From Blastobasis lacticolella (taxonomy: Eukaryota; Arthropoda; Insecta; Lepidoptera; Blastobasidae): a DNA stretch of 64,000 bases. A program made the translations under genes and the position numbers. Shown here one piece after another: positions 42,563-54,500 of the stretch; the first letter of the stretch is position 1, and each line of letters begins with the position of its first letter. The DNA is taken from contig LR990048.1 in the NCBI GenBank assembly GCA_905147135.1, positions 20,010,563 through 20,074,562 of the forward strand, written 5' to 3'. The notes beneath the pieces were generated by a model. It saw only the letters and a program-made list of their open reading frames with translations. It was not told the DNA's origin and made no database searches.

Positions 42563-45500
42563 TTAATAAATTGTTTCGGTATTGTTTTCCACATTCTGAT
42601 TTCTGATCTTGAATCTGAGCCAGTGTCCTCCTTCCATTCTCAAGTTCAGGTGCTTTTTTGATAGCTTGAATGGTATTTGGGTCTTGGCTGCTGGAGACAG
42701 GTCCATGCTCCTGAGCAGCTGGTAGGTCATCACCTTTATCTCGCACAGGGCAAACCGGGATCCTAAAATTCAAATTGTGTTTCACATTTTCACTTTGGAA
42801 CTGCCATAGGTACAAGTTTATTCTTCTGCAACCTCCTATCAGCAAACATTTTATACTTATGGTTTGTTAAGGAAAACGTTAGATGAAATAATGGAATACA
42901 AGTACTAATAGTAAGAATAATATCAGTGAACACTGAACGTTATTTAGCGATAGGTATCCTTACCAATGCAATTCCTAGGTCCGAGTCCAAAGGGCATATA
43001 AGCATAGGGCTTGATCTTATGCCGGTTTCGTTCAGAGAACCTCTCAGGGTCGAATTTGAGAGGGTCGGGGAAGAACTCAGGGTCGCGGTGGATCGCCCAC
43101 ATTGGGATGCTGACACCTTCACCTTTTCTCAACTAAAAAAGAAGCATCATAGCTATACAAACAGGTTATCTTCATACGACACGAACGGTAGTGTTTCAGA
43201 AAATGCGTAATAAATAGCTAAAGGAATAACAATTAGTACCTATATCATTTCGTACTTTACATCAATGAAATTACTTTAGAGTTTCGACACTTACAATGTA
43301 ATCTTCGGTACATTTCTCGTTAGCCTTGCCTATGTTGTAGTCTTCGGTGCACTTTCTGTCTAGAAATATGGCGGGTGGCCACAGCCTGAGAGCTTCTAGA
43401 ATGAAAGTTATATATATATATAAACCATTCCTTAACATAATCTTTCTTTTTCTTCTGATACTTTCTGGTATAGTAGGGGAGCCCAAGCGGGGATTTCGGG
43501 ATTTACTGAAGCGCGGCAGATTAATATACAGGGGGATACCTTGTACCCGGTTAAGTACCTCCACCAAATATGAGCCTCATATAAATGGCCGCCCGTAAAG
43601 GATAAAGGATCAGATTAGTAAAAAAAATTGATCATCAGAAATTCTCGAGCGCGTGTCATGTTGTAGCTACGCCGGGTTTATTTGCGGCCAAGACCGAGTG
43701 CAGTGTTAAGTGTTGTGCAATCCTAAACGTATCGATTCATAAAAAGCAATACAAGCCCTTGCGGGGCGCCTTCCTTACTCAACAATCGAACGGGTCGGAC
43801 ACTCGTATTTTGTAATAACTTTAATTAATAAATTTCTAGTTTTAATCTATTTTGTATTTTTTAAAAGATCCTCCACTGCCGCTTAGATCTGATTCGCGTC
43901 AGATTAAGGTAGGGTAAGTTAATTACATGCTAAAAAGTGTATATTCCACTAATCTGACAATTTGCAAGTGACGTTAAGAAAGGGTAGGGCTGCAAAGTTG
44001 TAAAAAAAACGTCATCTCGACATTCTCGAGCGTGGCTGAATTTTTTTTATTTTGAAGGAAATAATTCAAGGATAACGAAAAATATATAATCTGACGATTT
44101 CCACAAGCCGAAGTAACAAAAATTCGTCGATAAAGTTTAATATGTGCAGCTACGTGATGCATACAGGGTGGCCAGTTGAGTGACGTCATAGATTTTTTTT
44201 TAGATTGCCCATTCCAAGACCTATCGAAAACACCCCCATGTATGTTCAGCGATTATTGATAGTTTACGAGTTATGAATTTTTGATTTTAAATTGACATGA
44301 TGACACAATGACAGAAAAAAACAATTATTATTATTAAAGTTTATGACTGTAGACATTTCTGCTTAAAATTACAAAAAAAAACTAAAATAAAACCAAATCA
44401 AATGTTTTTTGTAAATTCGATAATTGACCCCTTTTTTACATTCAACAGTCGCGTGCAGAGAAAAATGTCCCCAAATGTGTACTTTTTTTTTGGTATTTCA
44501 TAAGTTGAACGTTTTTCAAAGTTTTTAAAATTATCTTGGTGACTCAGACCTACACCAAAGACCTATTTTTAATTTTTTTTTAATTTGGGTCTTCTGGCTT
44601 GAAAAAGCTAAATTTTAACTTTGATCCTAAATTGTACCCAGTTGCTGTTTGAATTTGCTTGTGATTTTTTGTACGGTAAGAGAACACTTAATAACAATTA
44701 CAATAAGCAAATCAAACTCCCAAAAAATTATTAATTTTTTTTTTTATCATTCAAATGTTTAAAAATCTGGACCATCACTTAATTTTAAATCAAAAATTCA
44801 TAACTCGTAAACTATCAATAATCGCTGAACATACATGGGGGTGTTTTCGATAGGTCTTGGGGTAAGCAATCTAAAAAAAAATCTATCATCATCAGCCAGA
44901 AGACGCCCACTGCTGGGCATAGGCCTCCCCCAGAGATCTCCACAAAGACCGGTCCTGTGCTTTCCGCATCCAGCTGGTACCTGCGATCCTTACCAGGTCG
45001 TCGGTCCACCTTGTAGGAGGCCTACCCACGCTGCGTCTACCGGTACGTGGTCGCCACTCAAGAACTTTACTGCCCCATCGGCCATCTGTTCTTCGAGCTA
45101 TGTGCCCTGCCCACTGCCACTTCAGTCTGGCAATCCTTAGAGCTATGTCGGTGACCTTGGTTCGCTTGCGGATCTCCTCATTTCTGACTCGATCGCGCAA
45201 AGAAACTCCGAGCATAGCTCTTTCCATTGCCCTTTGGGTAACAGTGAGCTTTCTTATAAGGCCCATAGTGAGTGGCCACGTTTCAGCTCCGTAAGTCATC
45301 ACTGGCAACACACATTGGTCAAAGACCTTCGTCTTGAGACACTGCGGTAATTGGGACGAAAATATGTGGCGTAGCTTCCCGAACGCTGCCCAACCGAGTT
45401 GGATTCGTCGATTGACCTCTTTCTCGAAATTGGACCTACCTAGCCGGACTATTTGTCCTAGGTATGTATAGTCGTCAACAACTTCAAGTGGAGTGCCTCC

Positions 45501-48500
45501 AACTGTCACTGGAGTAGGCACAACATGGACATTCGACATAATTTTCGTCTTGTCCATGTTCATTTTAAGACCTACTTGTTGAGAGGCACTACAGAGGTCA
45601 TCGAGCATTTTGCCCAAGTCTTCCAGGGTTTCAGCCATGACTACGATATCGTCAGCAAATCTGAGGTGCGTGAGGTACTCGCCGTTTATATTGATGCCAA
45701 GTCCGAAAAAAAAAATCTATGACGTCACCCAACTGGCCACCCTGTATATTCCCCTCCCTTTTACTTTTTCTCTATCTAATACTCTCTAACTCCGTCCCCA
45801 CTCTGGTTTCTGTTGCCATGACATCATCACAGCTGATCACACAGTTTGTTTGTGGCATGATATTATTTACAACGTATTTCTATCGTTTTGGCTTATTTTG
45901 TTCAAACTAAAACTCAAATACGTTTATTCAGTCAAGGTTTTCACAAACACTTATGAATGTCATAATTATAATTATAATATAAAATGAATGCTTGGCACCA
46001 CGGCACCATCGAGCGGACAACGGTTTCTTGGCTAGTATGTAGGGCCATATAAAAAATAAAACAAAAAATAGTCTCCGCGGCCAAAGATTTTATTCTTTGT
46101 CCGCGGCACTGTGAAAAAATAAAAAAATAAAACTTTTTTTTTTAATTATCAGATTTGGCGATTCCCTCCAGATAATCGTCAGATTATGAGACAGCACGTC
46201 TAGGACATAAATATGAACCATATATATCTTAATCTGACACGCTTGAGTATTTCAAAATGGCGAATTTTTTTGGCACATTCAAATAATGGCCGCGAGTTTG
46301 CGTCACATCCAAATCGTCAGATTATTAGATGAGAGCATTTTTTTAGGTTCACTTAACATCCCCTTAGAAAATCTGACGCGCTCGATAAAAATTTTTTTTC
46401 TCATTTTCAACCCCTACGTATGACCACCCCCATCATGCAAACGATCAGGTTAACATACGTACATTATTAAAAATACGTAGGACACGGATGCTATCAATAT
46501 CTGACGCGCTCGAGTATGTCCATGCAATAGCTTTTTTTTACATTTTTGAAAATCTATAGCCGCTCCCCCCACCAATGAAAAGGTATACATTATATAAAAA
46601 AAAAATCTTTTTATTATATAAGCTTCGCAACTCAATAGGTCTCTATGTCGCTCGAGTAAATCCCCATTTAGCATCGTGGGCTCCCCTACTATTACCATCA
46701 GTTTTGGTTTGTGAATATTATATGTCCAATTTCCTTAAATATAAGTACTTATATTTAATGTGTTCACCAATATTTGTGTCAATCACGTTGCACCGCCCTG
46801 TAATTTCTCATACTATCAACTTTCCGGTTGACTGGTAGAGAAAGCTATGAAGCTTTAAGTCCGCCTTTGTACGTAACAGTGCATGAAGTTTTAAATAAAT
46901 AAATAATCATGTTATTGTGTAAAGTACAGCGCGCTTAGAAATACTGTGGGTATTCAAATTGGTGCTATACCTGAAACGACCATATCCAAATACGTCATCT
47001 TTTGTATGGAATTGAAGTCGAATTTCCCATCGTTGTTCTGATCATGCTCCCTGATCTCTCGCAGGAGCTTCTCCTGTACGTCAGGGTTGACAGCTAACTC
47101 GTGCAATAAAAAGCACATGGCAGATGAGATCGTCTCGAAGCCCGCAGCGAAGAACAGTACTGCTTGAGCAATTAAGTCGTTATCTGTCCACGCTGTAAAA
47201 TATGTAATTAATGTCATGTTATTTCCCTATCTGCAAAGCATCATACCTTTGATGTAATTGACTTGCGATAAGATGTAATTGAGCCATCAAATGAGGTGTT
47301 TGTTCGATTTTGACAAAATTAAAAGTAAAAAAGATAAATGATTAGATCTTAAAATATAGGTGTTGTGTTGCTTTTGTATTTTTTTTCTGTATACCTCTGT
47401 TTATTTTTTTTTCCCCAACTGCTGATTCTTCAACAGTAGCAAATCCAGCGTCGGCGTCTTTACTTGTTTGGTCATCGTGAATCAGTTGGCCTGAAATATT
47501 GTTATTATTAAGCTTTATAGGATCGTTATGATATTTGCATAATTAGGCATCACTTGTAACCCAAAAATAACGTAGACCTCGACGACATTGGAAATATCGT
47601 TAGTGTCGACGGCCGATATAATCTTATCAAATTAACCATTGACATAAATGTGGTTGAATAGGCTTATGTGTAATCTTTGCTTGTAGTCTTCCTGCACCGC
47701 ATATCTTTTTCGATTGCTATCTCTCCTGGTAGACTGGTAGATAATGCTGTTTAAGTCCGCCATTGTACTGTTTGTGCATGAAGTATAAATAAATAAATAA
47801 ACATTATAATCAGTAGCCGTATTCACAATGATTCGAAACGTTTCCGAACGATTCGACACGAAATTCATGAGCTGCGAATCCGTGTCGATCGATTCAAAAA
47901 CTGTTATTCAGAATCCCGATAGACTCCACGGAAACTACTCTCTATCTTAATCTTAATATATATAATTCTTCTGTGAGTGTGTATGTCACTGAACTTCTCT
48001 CAAACGACTGGACCGATTTTGATGAAATTTTTTGTGTGTGTTCAAGGGGATCTGGGAATGGTTTAGATTCACAATTTTGTCCGCTGGACAATGTTTTTTT
48101 TAATTAATTTTTAATTTATTAGTAGTTGTTGATTTTGGAATGTTTTACATTGGATCCGACAGACGGCGCTACCATCGCAGTATTAAATTTTAAATAATAT
48201 TCGAATTTTAATTTTAGTCTGTCCCGACAGTTAGCGCTGCGATCAAATTAAAAACAAATTAAAAAAAAAAATTGTCATAACATTTGAATAATAATTTTCA
48301 TCAAAATGGTCCATAATGTTTTAGCTTATTAAAAAAAGTTTGAAATTTTCAAATTAAAGACGTGTAGACAGGACAACGTCTGTTGGGTCCGCTAGTAACA
48401 TATGAAAATTTCATCAAAATTAACTGAAACCACATTTTCCTAAGAACTTTTGCGGGGTCCTTTGTCGATTCCGTATCCGAATCCGATTTCCGAGCCATTG

Positions 48501-51500
48501 TGAATACGGCTACTGAACGCCTTCAAGGCTAGAGTGAATAAGCTGTATCTGTACAGGCATGCTCCATCTTCGGCCGCATCGGCACTTACCTGCAGGTGAG
48601 ATGGCGGTCAAATGCCTGGTTAGTCTGAATAAAAAAGTCTCGGGTAAAGTAATAGTTCCAGGTTGTAAAAGTTGTACCAATTCTTAAAAGTTCCAGGTTA
48701 AGGCTAGTGTTAAACGAAGAATAAATTGTTGCATGGATGACAGACCTTTCTTAGCTTGCATCAGCAGATGTATCATGTCAGGTCTAATGATGTGCTGCTC
48801 CTCGCGGTCCCTTATCGTGCCAAGCACGAGATCGGAGAAGAACTTCTTGGAGGATCCGGAGAATAGTGTTAACTTTAGGCGCTGAAATGCGAAGTTTTAC
48901 TTTTCAGTTTGAATTAATTACTCCAGCAGCATTGATTGATTACGCAGCTATGTTTCTGGGCACCACTTCGAGGAACGGTGGTGTGGATGATTTTTTAATC
49001 ATTTTATGAGTTTCATGATAATCATGAGTTTATTATTGATTTCTTTGTTTCTAAATATTTCGTGTCTTCGTAAATATTTTGTCGGTACATAAGCACATCA
49101 TTATTGTCAATTGTAAAAAAATACAAAATTTTTAAAGATGTATCTAGATTTCAAAAAATGATCAATAAATTATTTATTTATTTTTATTTATTTATTTATC
49201 ATAAATGTGGTACGTAGATATTTATTTGTATAATTCGCCAAACTGTAAAACAGTTTGTTGGCGAAGGTTTGCACTCTCTATGCCTTCAATATATTTACCC
49301 TACCAACATAGTACAAAAAAACAAACAAAATAATACTATTAATAATAAACACTTATACCTAATTTGCACCTGGGCATAGACTCCGAATGAAGTTGTCTAT
49401 CATAGTTATTCCTAACATTCGTTCCTAAAACACCATAAGTTATTGTTTGCATTAAATGTGGTACATGAAATGGTAGTTAGTATTATTTTTATTACATTAA
49501 AATGGAATCCAACATTTAACCAATTTTTTTGGTATTCAAAAGGAGATAGAATGCAGTCACATCAAACTAATATATGAATGTCGGAATAATAGGGTAAAAG
49601 ACGGATACTTGCCCCACTTTTCGAAAAAGCTCTATTATGAAGAACTATGATTTTGTTGAACATAAACAATGTTTATTATTTTCTGAGATCCTTTATTATG
49701 CACTAATAATTATTGTAAAAAAAATACTATTTTTTACAATAATTATTAATAGTTTAAATGATTTAAATCATAAAATAATCACCAGCCAGTTTGTCAGGCC
49801 GGATTCGCTTTACTGCTTTTTCTTCTCTATTTTATCCGGTCTTTGGCTGTCATCTAGCTAGACCATGCCATGAGATCCACACCAACCACGATCTGTTCAG
49901 AAGATAGCATATGCCGCGTCTTCGAGACTATTCGGTGCCGGTGCAGCCAGACTGAGGAAGTTGATTTTGAATCCCCCCTCCCTCTCCCCTTTATCGCCAA
50001 CTACCTTCTGCTTAGCTAATGTGGCGTGGCACCACGTCCGATTTTCGCTGGTACTAGTGAGGAATTTTGTTTACCTAGAATAAAAACACAGACAAATACA
50101 TATTTATTTTATAAAGCAAGAAGTCTCAATAAGTTGAAAAAAACATTAAAAGAGAATTGACCTTGCTTGTTAAATAATGTTATACTAAAAAAAAGTAAAT
50201 GGGGCGACGATCCTTTTGGATACGGATAGTTGCTCATGTTATTTGTGAAATAAATAAGACTTATTAAACAATAAAACATATTATACAATGTAATTTAAAC
50301 CCTAATGCATGTATAGAAACAAAAAAATTACTGATATCATAATTAGCAATAAAGACATTCAATATTAATTTCTTACCAAAATAATGTTGACGCCCGTCAA
50401 AGCTTCAGCGCGGCAGATTTTTGCTTACAAAGACAAAACGCTTGCGCCTACGCTGATGGATTACATAGCACTGAGGACTTTGGGAGGGGGCTTTACCACA
50501 CTTTCAATTGTGGTAAAGCGCTAACATCACCAACATCAACAACAGTGTATTCGGAACAGGGGCAACTATTCCACTGGGGCAAGTATCCGGCTTTTACCCT
50601 ACATGATCAATATATAATAATATGATGTTCATAAAAAATCAATATCAGTTTTTGGTGTTAGTGGTTAAACGATTTACGGTTTCAGTGGTTGCAGACTTAT
50701 GGTTATCATTAATAACGTCTCATGTTGCTCCACATTTTTTCTTCGCTTTATTGATAAATACTTCCTTACTTACTGCGCTGTCTCAGCAACCCAAAGTGGA
50801 TTTTGTCTTCCGACACCAGAGATCGATACCTCTTCATATCCTACGCCATCTCCAGGAAATCGTGTATGCCCAGTGCGTGAAGGTGTTTTAGGACTTCATC
50901 CATCCAGCGATATCAGGGTCTCCCGACCGGCGATTATTATGTAGTCATTATTTTTTTAACGCGGACTAAATTTTGAACTTAAATAATTTTTTGAACGTTT
51001 ATAATATAGTATGAGATCGAATTTAAGATCAAAAATTTAAACAAATGGGTTGCTGCTATAAAAAAAAAATAACACTAATGGTGGATTATTTAAAATCATT
51101 GAAATATTGATTAAAATTATTACATTCAAAATGAAATAAAATCATATGAATATTTTAAAATATTTTACTGAATTAAATAGGGAATGTCTTTTTTGTTACA
51201 TATTTGTGCTGTTTCAATAAAATATGGGTAACCTTTAAACCTTTAGTTCGTTGTTACAGTACATTATTACAAAGGCTTGGAAAGTAAGGGATTGACCGAC
51301 GCCGAGACATATTTAATTAGTTACTATCACTAAACAGTGTGCATAATGCATAACCGTTTGGTTATACAAACCAAAGGTTTTATACCCCTGGTTAGTCTCT
51401 TTGACATTTACAGTTGTTCGTTTACATTTTTTATCTTTATTTTATTTCCAAACATTGGATCTATGTACCAACTAGTTCTGGACGACGGTTGCCGCTTTCC

Positions 51501-54500
51501 TATAAATATTAAAAAAACTAACTGTGTAAGTACCTACGCTTTAAAAAAGGTAATTCCTTCTTACCTTTATTAAACTCGGGAAACACGAAAATCCTACGAT
51601 GACGAGGAGTTGCTTGAATCCGAAGTTGAATACCTGCTTGCCCATCAAATAGAACTGGTTGTTCTCGTCAGCGTGGGAGTCCACTTTGAGACCGAAGGCG
51701 CAGGACGCGATTACGTCGTTTGTGTACCGAGTCATTAGGTCTTTGACATCGCCGTCAAAATAGTTATCTGCAAAGAATAACTGCTAAACAGTAATGTAAA
51801 TAAAAAAGGAATTTCCCCTGCACAGTACAACTTATACTCATTCCATTATCTTCAGCCACATCTTTACTTACCTTCAGGTGAGATGGTAGTCAAATGCCTA
51901 CCTATAAATTGTAAATTTAAAATATAAATATCAGCCTTTTGAAATTATTAGGGTTGCTGTCGCATTTTCGTTGTCAGTATGCGGATTAAGTTGTATGCCT
52001 GATAAATAAAATGATTCTTGATTTTGATGATTATCATCCAGCTGCCCCTTATCCCACTACGGTAGGCTCAGCATAATAATAAAAAAACATATTGGCGTTA
52101 CTGTCCCGGAAACAGCGGGAACCGCTAGTGTTAGATAATAATCATTGTTTACTGTTAATGTTACTTTTTCTAGTATTTTTTTAGTATTTCCAAATTGTTG
52201 AACATTTTACACAAATATGATCAAATTCTGGTGTTTATCAATAAGTACTGTCTTTTTTTTTTTTTTTTGATGTCATACGGTAGGCAAACAGGCAAGCGGG
52301 CCACCTGAAGGAAAGTGGTCACCACTGCCTATGGACATTAGCAACACCAAGAGAATCGCTAATGCGTTGCCCACCTCTATAACACGTTGCTCTGGCAGCA
52401 AAAAGCAAATGCCACTCCACTGCCAAAGCCACGGTTCCCCAAATCCCCACCCCATGGAGCACTGGAAACCTTACTCACCGGCAGAAACAAAATACTATTT
52501 AAAAGAGTATTATTTAGCTGCGATATTCTGTAAGGTGGAGGTACTTCCCCAGTCGGGCGGCTCCAGTTCGAACGAGATACCCCGCTATGCCCTACCTCTC
52601 TTACCATCTATCATCTACTTATGTCTTCATTGGTATTGCCTCCTCTGTCATTGGGAGATAAAATCATGCATTGAAAACACTGACCGTCAGAATCCTTGAT
52701 CTTCTTGGTGAGAGCCTTGACCATCTGGTCTCCCACCTCCACCATGAAGGGTACCATCAATCGTATCTTGGAGCTGGTGAAAGCAGGACTCAAAGTCCCG
52801 CGCATGTCCCTCCATTCTTCGCCTGTTTAAAAGTAGACAATTCAAAAATTCAATTCATTGTAGTAAAATATTTGTCGCCTTTAAATTACAAAAAGTATGA
52901 AAAAGCTTATTAATCATCGATTTATAATATAGAAGTCTTTGTTTTTAACCTACAATACGAATACCTTAGGTATCATTTAGCTTTGGTCTTGGTGCCAGCA
53001 TACGTAGTCATTTCAGTTAACTAAGGGGGAAGGGTTAAACCTTTGGGGCAGGGGAAAGTTGTTGTGTGCTCCTCCTCAAACTAAATCGTTAAGGAGTTCT
53101 GTGGCTTCATAGTCAGCACAGCAGCATCAGATGATGACACCCTGTAGCGAATACCTGAGTTAACATGATAACGTAATGGGCTCTATACGTGACTACTATT
53201 TTATGGGATTTCTCTCGATTTTACAGGGCTTCCATCATCAGATCCTGACCTGATGAAAATGGGACCAACGCAGGCGTATACCCTATCATACTTAAAATCG
53301 GTCCACAATGAGGAGTTTTCCAGTAGGTATCTAAAGCATTTCTAACCACTCACTAGATGGCGCCCCGACAATTTTGGTAATTGATAATCGCTTGAAATAG
53401 GTTCTTAGCAAACAGGATATAAACACTGGGTACGTTGTATTGGGTAATATTGTATATGTCAATAGTTTTCAACCATTTTAGAGATTGTAATAAAATGGAA
53501 CATAGTGTCAACTTCCATAAATATTTCTTTTTACATTTCGTTCAACCTTTAACAGTTATGTTTATATTAATAAACATTTTATTTTTAAGTTTAGTATTAG
53601 TTGGCTGCATAAAATCACGGCCACCATCATACAGATTAAAAAAGATTACCAAAATTGTAGGAGCGCCATCTATTGATGCTTTTAATAACCAACTATCAAT
53701 ACCTACTGGAAAACTCCTCATTGGTGGAGAAATCAGTAAAAACATACATAGTCTATTTTGACATGGATTATTTTAATTTATTAATTATTTGAAATTGCTG
53801 TCTTGTATGAAAGCAATAATTTTTTTTTCCAGATCTTTATTTAAGAAGCTTTGTCCGGAGACAATGTCACTCCATTACACAAGTCAACAAATACATCTCC
53901 TTGTATAGTTATTGTGTCTGACAACACCATACAGGGAATTTGATGAATCTTTAGACAAAATAAGTTTGCTAGAAGGTTATTTTTGTATTATTATGATTTT
54001 TTTTTATAAATTTAGGCTTTCCAAGCATTTGACCGCCATCTCACCTGGTGGTAAGTAACGATGCGGTCGAAGATGGAGCATGCCTGTCTAGGAAAAGCCT
54101 ATTCACTCTAGCCTTGAAGGCGTCCAGACAGGCGTCCGTATAGTGATCGCGGAACACACTCGCAGGCAACGCGTTCCATTCCTTAGCCGTTCGCATTATA
54201 AAGGTTGAACCAAAGCGGCTCGTGCGGGTAGCTGGAAGATCCACGACATAAGGATAAAGCGCTCGCCCGGATCGCGTTTCCCGATGGCGGAAAGGGGTCG
54301 GCGGAAGGTGCTAGAAGGTGGGGTCCTCCTTCAGAGACCTCGTCCTTAACCCGTGGGGTATTCTTTATTTAATAAGTAGTTTAAGTAATAAAAATAAAAG
54401 TACAAAGTATTAGATAATTACTATAGAGTATTGGAAACAGTAAAATTCACTGATAAATAATAGATATAATGGATATGTTAATACTTAAATAGTCAATAGG

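Larger units (their letters stand above)
43472..46690. mobile_element. DNA element with AGTAGGGGAGCCCA termini in gene B intron 7
   Basis: The left end AGTAGGGGAGCCCA (43472) and the complement of the right end (46690 backwards) match, and a second block GGGATTTACT follows in both arms. Between them, variants of TCTGACGCGCTCGAG recur at least six times (43640, 43880, 44020-44090, 46225, 46370, 46500). No transposase is visible. It is interrupted by the fold-back element at 44164-45744 and a SINE-like repeat at 45905-46115. Confidence 0.5.

Noticed and set aside
42926..43210. Plus-strand 94-codon frame with plausible composition
   Set aside because: Complement of gene B exon 9; the minus frame holds the haem-binding loop.
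49637..49861. 74-codon frame at the left end of the AGGGTAAAAG element as a transposase
   Set aside because: AT-rich Ile/Leu-rich reading with no catalytic residues.
53435..53761. 108-codon frame with a hydrophobic stretch in gene B intron 2
   Set aside because: It lies across a fold-back element and an AT-rich stretch; no recognised domain or splice context.
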